A stretch of DNA of 64,000 nt from Mycogone perniciosa. Taxonomy: Eukaryota; Ascomycota; Sordariomycetes; Hypocreales; Hypocreaceae. The notes beneath the pieces were generated by a model that worked only from the letters and a program-made list of their open reading frames with translations, made no database searches and was not told the origin of the DNA. The DNA lies in contig JAOALB010000164.1 in NCBI GenBank assembly GCA_025331125.1, positions 1 to 64,000 on the forward strand. The letters run 5' to 3'. Position numbers and translations under genes: made by a program. Shown piece after piece: positions 24,407 to 34,987 of the stretch (position 1 is its first letter; each line of letters begins with the position of its first letter).

Positions 24407-26389
24407 ATGTTCCAGCCAGATGACATTGTCCCATCGCCGCACCAGGCTGGCATCGGTCGACGGTATAATCGGTCGCGCCATGGCTGTTTGACCTGCAAGT
24501 GAGAGGAGAACTCTTCGTGAAACCGCAAGGATTGACGCAATGCTGACAGCGAACGGCTCTTCTCTAGGCGCCGCAAGGTGAAATGCGATGAGCAGAGGCC
24601 ACGCTGTTTCCACTGTGAACGTCTTAACCTAGAATGCAAATGGCGACCGCACCATGCCGCGGTTCTGCCAAGGCAACAGCAGCAGCAGGACGGTAATACT
24701 GGAGCTCCCTCATCAGCTCACCAGCAGAGTCTGTCGCCGACTACTGATCAGTCCTCTGGTACATCTACTTCGAGAGCTGTTCAAGCCATGGACGAGGTGT
24801 TCGACTATGCGAGCTTCTTATGGGACCCGGGTAGCAACCTATGGCAACAGGCAAGCCCCGATATGAGCGACACAATTGGCCTAGGTGCCAATTCCATGGT
24901 AAGAACACCACCGCGGTCTAATTGGACCACCTATTTTCACCATCCACCACGGCATGATTTGTTTTGGTAATCCATCATTTCTTGGAGCTAAGCGGGTTGC
25001 TGAGTTATACTTCTTTCACAGGGAGCTGGGCCGTATCCCAATGGGCAGAACCAACCATCCACTGCAGGCACATATGCTGATACGCCGATAATTGAAGATA
25101 GCCGCGATCAGCCTATCAATCGTAACGCAGACACCACGAGCCAGAAACTGATGGAATTCTTCGTCAAGTGTGCCACCCCGCCCATCCTCGCCGGGGTTGA
25201 ATCCCACCGAAAATGGCTGTCAATCCGCCAAATCCTTGCCACAATGGCAAAGAGCTCTCGTGTTCTACATTGTGCTATCCTTGCATTTTCGAATAGTTTG
25301 CTATCTCGGCGCGACTTATCCTGGGCGCTGGTCGAACAGAATCATTACGAGGAGGCTGCTGCAGTGGTGGCAACCTATGATTCCGAACCCCCTCACGAAC
25401 AAAATCAATCACGAGAATGTCTGCTCGCTGCTCTCTTCTTCCTGAGTTATGTGGACATAATAGAAAGCAGGATTGATGCGGCACATGACCATTTGAAACG
25501 TGCCTACAACGTCTTTCAACAAGGAAACAGGGATTCCTTTTCGCATATTGAGAAACAGATCCTTCTTTGGATCCGACTCCTGGATGCCAGAGCTGTGTCT
25601 GCTGGAGGTGAAGGGTTGTTCTTAACTCAGGGCGATGAGATCGATCTTGTGGAGCCCTCGCCAACAAGCTTCGAAGCCGAGGCGGATGACATGTCTAAAG
25701 GCCAGGACGTCATAGGTGATGACATTGAAGATGTTTTGTTCCAAGTCCTCTATCAGCCCGGCATCGTCTTTTACCAAAAGGTTCAGAGCTTTATGGGGCG
25801 TATCTCAAAGATAGACCCTTGGCATCGGTCAAGAGGCACAGTTGAAGATGAAATTGAGGTCATAAACATTGGCGCCGCGATAGCTGCCGACCTGCGAGCA
25901 TTGTATGATCAACGACCGCCCCTAATGGACTACGCCGTCGCCGGCAAGCTTTCCGAGCCCCATGTCTCGGCACACTTGGCCTTCACCATCACTAGAGCCT
26001 TTCGAACGTATTTATCCAACTACTATGCCAGCAAAGTCCACCTTCACCGCGTTGCATTCAAGCATCTGCCGTTGACTAAGGAAGCGACCAGCGCGCTCGA
26101 CCATATCCGCAAGCTGGCGCGCCAGATTGCATCCGACTTGGGTTCTGAAGACTCACTACCTGTCAACATGCTCTGGCCGCTGCTGATGTTGGGTGTCGAG
26201 GAGCAAGATGATGAAGAAAAGAGGTGGATCAAAGCGCAGATACTACGGATGGAGCGCGTGGCGGGCAACGCGAGGATTACAGCTCAGGTATTGGAAGAGG
26301 TACAGGCTCGGCAGAATGCCGCAAAAGCTCGCGTGGATATCCGGTCGGTGATGCATTCTGTTTTCAACTCATGCTTCGCCATCGTGTGA
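24407..26389 (+). CDS. Zn2Cys6 binuclear-cluster transcription factor
   Basis: A nuclear DNA-binding regulator. Exons are 24407-24498, 24568-24898 and 25022-26389, giving 596 residues. The first intron (69 bp) lies inside the zinc cluster. Joining the exons restores a complete C-x2-C-x6-C-x6-C-x2-C-x6-C cluster at residues 27-54, followed by a Q-run linker and an S/T-rich stretch. The second intron is 123 bp; a shorter 55-bp alternative (24967-25021) loses the frame. Residues from about 185 onward are a helical domain of the fungal-specific transcription-factor type (Fungal_trans_2-like), beginning M-E-F-F-V-K-C-A-T-P-P-I. The start is the ATG giving M-F-Q-P-D-D; upstream in-frame codons include only GTG. 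Target genes are unknown; the co-oriented aldolase gene 390 bp downstream and the MFS gene are the obvious candidates. Confidence 0.9.
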
Positions 26390-26780
26390 GTGATGCTTCT
26401 TCTGCGATGGCTCGCTCGGGTCGGCTAATAGTGCGTTCGGCACGAACACCCACCACACCCACACTTTTCGTCCCGATTGGATCTCAAGTTTGGCGACGGC
26501 TAGTACCTAATACCAATCATCTGTGATAGCTCTACTCCGCACTCATCACTTTGGTTTCCCCGTTGCTAACCCCATAAATATTGGAGAATTACTACCGTCT
26601 TCCCCACGCGAGGTCTGACAACACGAACTGGGTGTCGCCATAGCTTGTCTGCACATAAGACACAGACAGATTTCCTGGCATAAGCCAGCAATCCTTGCCT
26701 GTGTTTTTTGGCGATTGAATGCTTCGAGGAATCAAGCCTTTTCGCTTTGCTTCGACATCTCCTTGTTCACATTCGCCACA

Positions 26781-27938
26781 ATGGCCTCGTCGCAACAGGC
26801 AGCCAAGCCGTTCCCGCCTGGTATCCATGTGCCCTGCCTAACATGGTTCGGCAGCGATGCTGCCCAGGATATCGACTGGAACCTCCAAAAGAAACACTTG
26901 CATTTCTTGATCAGTTCTGGTCTCCATGGAAGTATGTGGAATCATGTGTTCACAATGCTGTTATTTACATGACTGACATGAAATGATTGTAGTTGTGATT
27001 GCGGGAACGAACGGCGAGGCTGTCACATTGACGAGAGACGAAAAGTTCAACCTGGTCAAAGAGACACGCGATATTGCGACACAACTTGGCAAACCCGACG
27101 TCGCCATCACGCTAGGCTGCTCCGGACAATGCACCCGAGATGTGATTGCAGAAACTAAGCTTGCGAAGGAGGCCGGCGCAAACTATGTGCTGTTACTCGT
27201 GCCGAGCTACTTTCATTTCGCGATGAGTAAAGAGAGCATCGTTGAATTCTTTCAAGAGGTTCGCTTAGTCTCCCGAACGTCCCGCAGGGAGCGTTGCTGA
27301 TATACCGTGACCACTACCGACAGGCCGCTGACGCTAGCCCTCTTCCTGTGTTGATCTACAACTACCCTGGTGTTGTCGCTGGTCTTGATGTCGACTCCGA
27401 AATGCTGGATCGTCTTGCAAAACACCCCAATATCGTCGGTGTTAAGCTGACCTGCGGAGGCATCGCCAAGGTGTCTCGAGTAGCCGCGGCTTACAGCCCA
27501 GACGATTTCAGTGCGCTGGCCGGCCAAAGTGACTGGCTTGTTCCGGCTCTGTCTGTTGGAAGTACTGGTGCAATTACCGGAGTCGCGAACCTTTACCCCA
27601 AAGTGAGTTTTGTACCTGTGCTTGTGTTCCCTAGAGGAGGCCATGCTGACGTAGTATCCTCCAAGGGATGCTTGCAAATCTATGATCTATACACTACAAA
27701 CCAGCTGAAGGAGGCTGCAGCTTTACAACTCGAGCTCGCCAAGGCAGAATGGGCCTTCGCCAAAGGGGGCATCAACGGGACGAAATGGGTGGTCGCTAAA
27801 CTACGCGGATATCCGGGGGAGAGCTGCCACTGTAGACGACCATATCCAAAATTTGATAATGAAGGGCAACAGGCGTGGATCACAAATGTTGTTGTACCTT
27901 TCGGCGCGATAGAGGGAGGTATTAGCCACAGACAGTAG
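26781..27938 (+). CDS. DapA/N-acetylneuraminate-lyase superfamily aldolase
   Basis: A class I (Schiff-base) aldolase with a TIM-barrel fold. Exons are 26781-26931, 26993-27258, 27324-27602 and 27666-27938, giving 322 residues, normal for fungal members. The ATG has a good context (cacaATGG). Key features are G-T-N-G-E at residues 55-59 (substrate carboxylate loop), the Y-N-Y-P box with the catalytic Tyr at about 151, and the Schiff-base Lys at about 180 in G-V-K-L-T-C-G. The fourth exon begins at a CCAAG acceptor, which alone keeps frame. Fungi make lysine by the aminoadipate route, so this is not a lysine-biosynthetic dihydrodipicolinate synthase. Likely roles are cleavage of a 2-keto-3-deoxy sugar acid (as GaaC does for galacturonate) or of 4-hydroxy-2-oxoglutarate. 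It follows a regulator on the same strand; catabolic use is inferred. Confidence 0.9.
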
Positions 27939-28196
27939 AGAGTATTTTGGGGCGATAGGGTGGGCGCCCATTTTCATGAATATACGGAGTAGTGTCAGAC
28001 CAAAATCCAGCAAAATGTGAGCCCACATTGTGTGTGTGGATAGGCGACCTTATATGCTATGATCATATGTAGTCTAAGCAGTCATCACTGCCAAGGTAGT
28101 ACATTGAAGAGCACAAGGAAAGATTTAAAAGTTGGACTAATGAATGAAGCAAAAAAGAAATATACCACTTTTGCATCTGTAAGGGGATATAGGAAA

Positions 28197-28295
28197 AGCC
28201 CAATGCGGGGGTCGAACCCGCAACCTTGAGATATCGTCACATCAGAACGTGTGCTTCCTAAGAGTCTCACGCTCTACCGATTGAGCTAACCGGGC
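28197..28295 (-). tRNA. tRNA-Lys (anticodon CTT) with intron
   Basis: On the minus strand GCCCGGT pairs with ATTGGGC in the acceptor stem. The A box (TAGCTCAATCGG) and the B box (GGGTTCGACCCC) are intact. The anticodon arm TGAGA-CTCTTA is interrupted after position 37 by a 26-bp intron (28233-28258) and resumes A-TCTCA, giving anticodon CTT. The mature length is 73. A T-run overlaps the 3' end (28194-28197 read as TTTT) and serves as the Pol III terminator. Confidence 0.95.
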
Positions 28296-29094
28296 TTCTT
28301 CAGTGGTTGTTGATGACTATGGCTTGTCATTTCACTATTATGTCTCACTACGTCCTAGATAGCTATCTCAGTTATAGACTCAAAACCCTTCGTCTCTATT
28401 AGATCATGAGATATTATCCTATGCTATTTCACGCAAATCTTGTCTTTCGATCTTTCAACCATTACGTAGACTGAGCTCATAATATTTTATGCCTTTAGTA
28501 TTAAATCTCTTCTTCGGCGATACTTTTGTGTGAATGTTTCCCACTTCTCAATGCGCGAGTCGGAAGGTAGCCATTCTTATGGTCCAGCCTGTGTCATGTC
28601 TGAATCGGACCTAATAATTCCAGAATTGACGACTTAATACTTTCAGAAAATTTTCAATTGAGCATCGCTACCGCAATTCAGCTACGGGATTTTCATGCCA
28701 TATCAAAGACCAGATACCATTTCCTCGGGCGAAGCCAGCTTCACAGACTTATCGCTCCGGCTCTCGACTTGAGGCAGACCTTAAAATCCAAACCGACACT
28801 GTGGCTGAACTCGTCGCGTGATGTTCGCGCTCCATTATGGTCTCATAATACGGAGCAATCTGCCTCCCAATCATGGTACTTCGAGATATCACTCCGTGAT
28901 TCCCTAACAGCTGGAGGAGTCGGCCGTAGGTATTGCGATCTCAATCATGGAATGGAGCCTGATGGCTATGTGGACAGTTAATGCAGTGTCAGTTTGGAAC
29001 ATGAGATGTGGTTTTCTAGGCTCGTCTATTACAACCCGATTACTCAGCAACTTCTGTGAAAGTTGATCGAGGACAGTGATAGCTGCGCTGCCGA

Positions 29095-29400
29095 GGATCC
29101 TCATGACAGGCCTTTCAATGACGGAGCCTGCAAGTCCTCGATTCCGATTCTGGTTGAGCCTGAAGCAGCTGCCAGCTAAATAACCCGCCTGCCCGGGATT
29201 ACCTGTCGTTACGAAGCCAATGAACCAATGCCGTCCCAGCATCAAAAAGATGCGGCCCAGATATATGGTGCTCTGGGCCTTGGAGGATAGCACCACCTCA
29301 GGATCCAAAAGACCTACGGGGGTGAAGAAACCGCCTCCCAGGACTATTGCACCGTTTGCCACACCACCGATGGCAGGCATAGCTAGTTCAATATTACTGT
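29095..29400 (-). pseudogene. Relic of a polyketide synthase ketoreductase (KR) domain
   Basis: About 100 codons in one minus-strand frame keep the order of conserved blocks in fungal reducing PKS KR domains. These are G-V-A-N-G-A-I-V-L, then a Y-L-G-R-I-F segment in the place of the usual L-D-x-L-F, then G-N-P-G-Q-A-G-Y (family: GNPGQANY) and R-G-L-A-G-S-V-I. The frame opens upstream only from a TTG, and no neighbouring ACP, MT or KS sequence is visible. The segment expected between F-M-L and T-T-G-N-P is degraded. It is therefore an isolated fragment of a lost multidomain enzyme, not a gene. Confidence 0.65.
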
Positions 29401-29632
29401 AAATCTGATGAGCCAAGTCATACCTAGTGAGGTCCCTGGTGCGCCAGGCAAGCAATCAAGACTTGCCCATTCTTTCCCTCACAACCGTTCTAGAATGGTA
29501 TCTCTGCTAACACTCGACTTTCCATTCCAGTAGCTACCCGCCTACGAATGCTAGATAGCAACGGCTTCGTTTCTCGGCGGTTGCCTTATAGCAGTCGTTG
29601 CCAGTACAGTAGGTAGCCGACTTTGTTAGGTC

Positions 29633-30378
29633 ATGGCGAGCCATACATGCTTGGGGTTTCTCCCTACCATCCTAATATTTGAAGTCATTACCTTCATTCT
29701 CTGGCCACTTGTAAGGAAAGCAACGGCCTATGTTGAAGCAGTTTTAAGACCACAAACCAATGCAGAAGCAGAATCGCAAGTTCTGGACCGTAAACCTCGA
29801 TTAAGTCTTTCCTGATTGCCAATGGAAGACACTCCAGAAGCTCTACTAATAGTGCATTCCTGGACACCCGAAATGATGATTGCCTGAGGGGTTCTTGCGA
29901 GCAGGGCTCATGCCCAAAAAACATTATTCCAGAAGGTGATGTATGTAATGCAGCGGAGGACAGGTGTATCAAGGGGACAAGTTGTCAACAAGTCGGTGAC
30001 TGGGACGATGTTGACTGTGACGGTGATGGCCTTGGCTCTGGTCTTCCATGGGCATGTGTGCGCGGTCTCCGTGACGCTTGTGAACCAGGCAAGAAGACGT
30101 GTACTGGGGTAGGCGATCCCTTCTGTTTTGAGCCAGAGGGGAAGTGTCTTTATCACTTTGGCAAGAGATGCTATACTTTGACTGCTGGTAACAGCAGTTT
30201 TTGCGCCCGCGCAGAAGGATTGAATCCCAATGCAACGGTCGAGTGTAAAAGATTGCGTTGGTCAGAGCATCTTTGGTTTTGTTCATCGGTTCTTCCCTCG
30301 GGCTCGCAATGCTTATCTGACAAAGACTGCTTCCCTGGTAACTGCCAGAAAGGTAAATGTATTGAAGAGGAAATATAA
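29633..30378 (+). CDS. Cysteine-rich secreted protein, effector-like
   Basis: The proposed exons 29633-29710 and 29806-30378 give 216 residues. The first exon encodes a hydrophobic leader (M-A-S-H-T-C-L-G-F-L-P, then I-L-I-F) that reads as a signal peptide. The second exon has no in-frame ATG, so an upstream exon is required; the GTAAGG donor after P-L and the TTAAG acceptor keep phase. The mature part has 20 cysteines in about 165 residues, in repeating C-x(4-7)-C patterns (D-D-C-L-R-G-S-C, K-D-C-F-P-G-N-C), resembling disulfide-knotted dickkopf/EGF-like modules. No enzyme motif was seen. It converges with the decarboxylase gene, the two stop codons being 218 bp apart. Function is unknown; adhesion, antimicrobial or host-directed roles are all possible. 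The 95-bp intron boundary is my least certain point. Confidence 0.65.
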
Positions 30379-30595
30379 GGATACATTCTGCTCCTTTTTT
30401 CTACTATACTAATATTATTTACGTAATCAAGGCAATACAATCAATTTACTGAACGGGCTCACTAAGCAATGATATGTACCTAAATGACGAATAAAAAATA
30501 TAGGATAATGATACTAATATAAGGACATTCCTGAGGTAAAATATAAACAAGGCAAGATGACCCTTCCACTAAGTAGTATGTATTAATCTTGTTTT

Positions 30596-32286
30596 TTATA
30601 CAGAGGACTTCACCATGGCAAGCTGACCGCGCACTGGCACATTTTCGTCTCTGCCCACTTCGGGAAACCCTGTGAGCTCCACTCCCTTCCGGAATAGTAG
30701 ACAGTGGGTTGAGCCGCCAAAATGGAACATGCCCAGTTCATCGCCTTTCTTTACGTGCTGCCCCTCCTTGACTGTGATCTCACAGGTGCTCACCTCATCC
30801 ATTCCAATGCCGATGAAGGCCATCAGCCCTATCGCGGGATTATCTGCCTCGATGAAGATAATCGCACGTGTTGCGAGTGCAGACAGGTACCCCTGACCGA
30901 CTGAGATGCCCCTGGTGTCAATCTCCATGATGGCCGGGTCCCCGACACCTTCAAACAGTGGCTCGCTGAAATACGTGCCGTCCTGCACAAAGCTGCGCCG
31001 TATAGTACCGGATACTGGTGTGTGCCACCGGTGATATGACAGAGCTGAGAGGAATGCCTGGTATACGGTCGCGCCAGCAAAGTGTCTTGAGAGTGGGTCG
31101 TGTGCAAGCATGTCAAGCACCGAATACGGCTGGCCTTTGGCAAAGAATCGATCGCGCAACTTGGTGTTATACTCGATGTTATAGACCTTAGATTCGCAGG
31201 CATTGGCGACAATGCTATCATCATCTGGGGAGGCGACAGGTCGCGCCTTGTCGTGAACTCTGCGAGTGAAGAAGTCTACAAACAATCAGTTGGTTAGCGA
31301 TACACAGAGGCACAAAAGTAGCGCAGAATCAACAGGAAATCCATAAAGAATAATGAAACCAGGCCAAGGCTTACCATCCCAGGACTTGAATCCATAATTC
31401 TTAACCGTCGGATTGCAGATAAACATGTCCTCGAACTTCATGGATGACTTGTATGGGGCGTTGGCGACCTGCACAAGGTCTCCTAAACCAGTGTGGCCAA
31501 ACCAGCCCAAGGAATGATCGCTGAGAACTTCAGCGGATTGAGATGTCTATCAATATAAAACCCAGTTAGCTCGGCTCATGGTAAGTGAGTTCCAGACTAC
31601 AGATGAATGTCCCTACCTGTAGAAACTTGCCCCATTCATTCAACACCTTCTTCAGCGCCCTGTTGACATCTGGGTCCAAAAATGCGGCATGGCCACTGCG
31701 GTTCTCACCGTTAGCGAACCCTCGCGTGCTGTGCTGGTGCATATCAACAACAGGAGAGCAACCATTCGATGTCACTCAGGGCAAACGCACCTTGCTGTGG
31801 CCATAGGGTAGTCGAAGATTGCACACATTGGCACCCCGACCATGCCTACACTCTCAGCTGCGTCCGTCCACTCTGGCGCTCTCGTAACAATATGATTCAG
31901 CACCTTCAGCATTTGGTGGTAATCACGGATCTGCTTCGTTCCCGTCGGGTCGCGCCAGTAGGGTTGTTTTCTCGGGATCTCCTCAAACATCTGTGTAAAA
32001 TACATATACACACGAGGATTACCCTCAATTAAGGTCTTGAACTCCTGAAGCGCAGGCGTAAGTTCCGCCCGTGGGTGTCTGTCTGCGTGCTTCGTTACGC
32101 GGCGAAGATACTCTTGGTGCACGCGATGGTCTGCAGGGAGCCACGCCCCAGGTCTGAAGAGAAGGGAATGAGGATTTCGAAACTTATAAAGGAATCGAGG
32201 AAATCGTGGTTTGTGAGCAATGCCACTTACTTGTAGATGCGCAGGTGTTGGGGAATGTCATGATGGTCACCGTGTTGCCAAACCAT
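30596..32286 (-). CDS. PsiD-like pyruvoyl decarboxylase (phosphatidylserine decarboxylase family)
   Basis: A soluble decarboxylase using a self-made pyruvoyl group. Exons are 32231-32286, 31791-32153, 31617-31695, 31375-31546 and 30596-31275, giving 449 residues, close to basidiomycete tryptophan decarboxylase PsiD. The N-terminal third matches the PSDC N-terminal domain (L-Q-E-F-K-T-L-I-E, then R-D-Y-H-Q-M-L-K). The catalytic part starts at W-D-D-F-F-T-R-R, and has A-C-E-S-K-V-Y-N, Y-H-R-W-H-x-P-V-x-G and F-I-E-A-D-N. The self-cleavage site is G-G-S-T, with the Ser at about residue 412, in F-H-F-G-G-S-T. No membrane segment or mitochondrial leader is seen, unlike housekeeping phosphatidylserine decarboxylases, which carry LGST. 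Likely substrates are aromatic or other L-amino acids, or a lipid headgroup; this is not decided by sequence. It is intact and lies between a cysteine-rich gene and a C2H2 factor. Confidence 0.88.
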
Positions 32287-32698
32287 GTTGAGTGACTGAT
32301 AAAATGAGAGAACGTCGATAGCTATGAAAACAGTTGAACCCCGGCTCAGTGGACGAAATAAATAATCCCAACTGATATATAAATACGACCATTGTTATGT
32401 TAGTTCGGTCTATGAAGTATGCCGGTGGACTCTCAGTAAGTGATGCAATGATGATGTGAACCAGAACCAATGAGGTAAGCCCTTCATCGCCGCCTACGTT
32501 AAGACTATTATGCCGGCAAGTCGCGCTGCAGAACATGAAGATTTTGAATGCTTGGGGCTACGTCATGTTAATCGGCCAAAGATTGGCCAACTTGTATCTA
32601 GATACCCCGAACACAGATAGGCGAACAGCATCGTCCAATGTCAGCCAGGTGCTTCTCCACTGCTAGGACAACATCTCTACAAAGTGCAGTACATCAAC

Positions 32699-32700
<2 letters not shown>

Positions 32701-32748
<48 letters not shown>

Positions 32749-32852
32749 ATCTACCTATCTACCTATCTACCTATCTACCTATCTACCTATCTACCTATCT
32801 ACCTACCTACCTACCTACCTACCTACCTACCTACCTACCTACCTACCTACCT
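32701..32852. repeat. Compound (CT)n/(CTAT)n/(CTAC)n microsatellite
   Basis: About 35 bases of pure CT are followed by CTAT and then CTAC tetranucleotides over about 115 bases. It lies roughly 415 bp upstream of the decarboxylase start codon, so its length could alter that promoter. Open frames across it encode only S/L/Y-P-T repeats and are artefacts. Confidence 0.95.
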
Positions 32853-33831
32853 CTACCTCAGTCTTTTTTTTATACTTCTTTTTAGCGCGAATACTAATTG
32901 TGGCATCACTCAGACGACCTGTCATTTTGATAGTAGTTGACGTCATCTCACCCGTTGAGTCAGCCGCTGTGGGTGCTGCCACGCTCATCGGTCGGTTTGG
33001 ATCACATATGTATTATCTACTTTCTTCAGAGTTTTCGCCTGTTTGTTTTGGTTTGCTGTAGAATAATTGTTTGATACCTACGGTCTCAAAGCCAAGTTCC
33101 TTTGCGAGCTCATCTGCCCTTTCTCCGATAGCGAGGCAGGACGCTTTTGCAGAGGCGCGCTGAATTCTTGAATTCCTTCAAGCTGATGCTCGGCATTCTA
33201 CTAGCCGATGTACATGATGACGAGCCTTATGGCTAACCTCATGAAGGTCCAGGTCGTTCCCCTTGCGTTCAAGTCGGGAAGCTCTCCAGCCTGGACCAAC
33301 CACAGTGACAGGGATTCATCGCTGGAGTAGATTGTAGTGAGCTTCACGGGCTAATGATAGTATGAGAAATCAGGCCCTCCGCGCTGGCGAAGTCCGGCTA
33401 TTAGTAGTAGTAATAGTCTAAGTAACTGACTGAGTAGTCACTCATACACATCAAAATCGTGGCGGGTGGCTGATCTCAGCCTGGTAGACAAGCGGAGCTC
33501 GAGATTGCGGTGGCGTGCCGTAGCTCCCTTTCCATGCCGAAGCGACGGAGTCTCCGATGAAGCTCGGCACGAAGGACCGAGATGGTGATGCCATCAAGAT
33601 GGAATCAACTCAATTAAGCTACATTGCTGAAAGTGGTTTCCTAGGCTGCGGCGGTCAAACCGGCGTCACAGCATTTAGGCAAAGACTTTCCCAATTAGCA
33701 TGTGGATAGTTCCACAGGGCACGAATATATCTGTGGAATTAGGAGAGCGCTATTTCTTGCCTAACTACCTATCTGTGAACAACGCCTTTGGCGGGCTGTA
33801 CACACATAATTGATTGGTCCGCCTGGTGGCC
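32853..33831. other. Intergenic region, no gene seen
   Basis: Normal-GC DNA between the decarboxylase promoter and the C2H2 3' end. I found no open frame with family features. Confidence 0.5.
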
Positions 33832-34987
33832 CTATGAGTATTGTCCCCCACCCAGTGTAGAGAGGCGGTTTTCAGGGATTGTTCTCCGGCATCTCCGAGG
33901 AAACATGTTGTTCTGTAAACGAATGTGTACGGAATTGTAATGCCTGCTCTACCCAATGATAGTTAGGATCATCTAGTGTTTCCTTTTTCTTGCCTGCTGG
34001 ACTTCTCACCATATTGTCTTTTCTGCTGAATTTACGCGAGCACCCTTGGAAGGAGCAGTTTAAAGTTGGTTCATGCGTCTGCAAATGTCGTCGAGAGTCT
34101 TTGGCAGACGAAAATCCGATTCTAGACCAGGGGCAATCTTCCCGAGGGCAGAAATAGCGTTTTAAATGACATTGGTAATGCTTGCGCAAGTCGCAAGCTC
34201 TTTGAAAGACAATGTTCGCCCTGCAAGAGCTGTAGTTGCATCGCCAGTCGCCTTTTGAGTCCTGGTAACCCAATTGGAAGATGTCGGATGGAATCCAGCC
34301 ATTGGTGCCGGAATGATGTGCTGTCTCCGGGAGCTCTGTTGTAGACCATGAGCTTAAATCGATTCTCGAATCTTCGCGGTCCCAACCAGTATTCGCTGAT
34401 ATGATGGGACTGGCTTGAGTTTCCAGATCTTGGAGGCTTGTGGCAGACCAGAAACTGTAATCTTTATTCGAATCTGCGTAGCGGAGCTTGAATATGTTTT
34501 TTGAGAGCAAGTCGTTGGTATCAGAATGAGGCGCTGCCCCCAATAGTTTAGTGGTGGACAACACACTTGATTTACTACTCAAATATTCGTGGCTAGACCC
34601 GAATACATCGGTTGCAGCCCAGTTGTTGTCCGCCGAAGTGATAGAGCTAAAGTGAGGTGTGATATCAAGGGGCTTGGAAGCCGGCCAGGAAATCAAAGGT
34701 TGCTCTTCTGCTTGGTTGGAAAAGGGCAAGCTTGAGTCGACATACAGCAAAGTACTGCCGTGGTATGCAATCCACGTTTCCGGAGCTTGTTCGACTGAGT
34801 GATCATGAAAGTGAGTCGAAAATTGGTTCCTATTGTCCGAGACGCCGGACTCATCTGGATGTGATTCGTTCAGCTGACGACATCCTTCATGTCTAGTGTC
34901 TCTCAAAACTGAGTCCATGACTTTGCTGAAAGTAAATCCGATGTGAAAGGGTTTGCGCCTCTTCAAATGGTAGATAGTTGCACCCAT
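33832..34987 (-). CDS. C2H2 zinc-finger protein with three C-terminal fingers
   Basis: A putative DNA-binding regulator. Exons are 34010-34987 and 33832-33948, giving 364 residues. The unspliced frame ends in a broken third finger (D-N-M-V-R-S). Removing a 61-bp intron (33949-34009, GTGAGA..TAG, with a CTAAC branch site) gives F-S-R-K-D-N-M-S-R-H-x4-H, which completes it. Fingers: C250/C255/H270/H274, C280/C285/H301/H305 and C311/C316/H329/H334. The long N-terminal part is S/T/D-rich and without a recognised domain. The ATG at 34985-34987 starts M-G-A-T-I-Y-H; M-D-S-V-L-R a little downstream is an alternative. Fingers of this spacing are common in fungus-specific C2H2 factors. Confidence 0.85.

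Noticed and set aside
24967..25021. 55-bp alternative intron 2 of the Zn2Cys6 gene
   Set aside because: Its use would put the long third exon out of frame and stop soon after; the 123-bp intron keeps frame.
26781..27938. Lysine-biosynthetic dihydrodipicolinate synthase
   Set aside because: Fungi use the aminoadipate pathway; only the superfamily fold and Schiff-base residues support the aldolase call.
28904..29455. 183-codon open frame (-) as a gene
   Set aside because: It begins at TTG, has no ATG-led model, and only its middle part resembles a known domain (PKS KR). It is kept as a relic instead.
32701..32852. CRISPR-like tandem repeat
   Set aside because: It is a simple tetranucleotide microsatellite without spacers, in a eukaryotic sequence.
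32638..33061. Open frames rich in S/L/Y/P/T
   Set aside because: They are translations of the (CT)n/(CTAC)n microsatellite.
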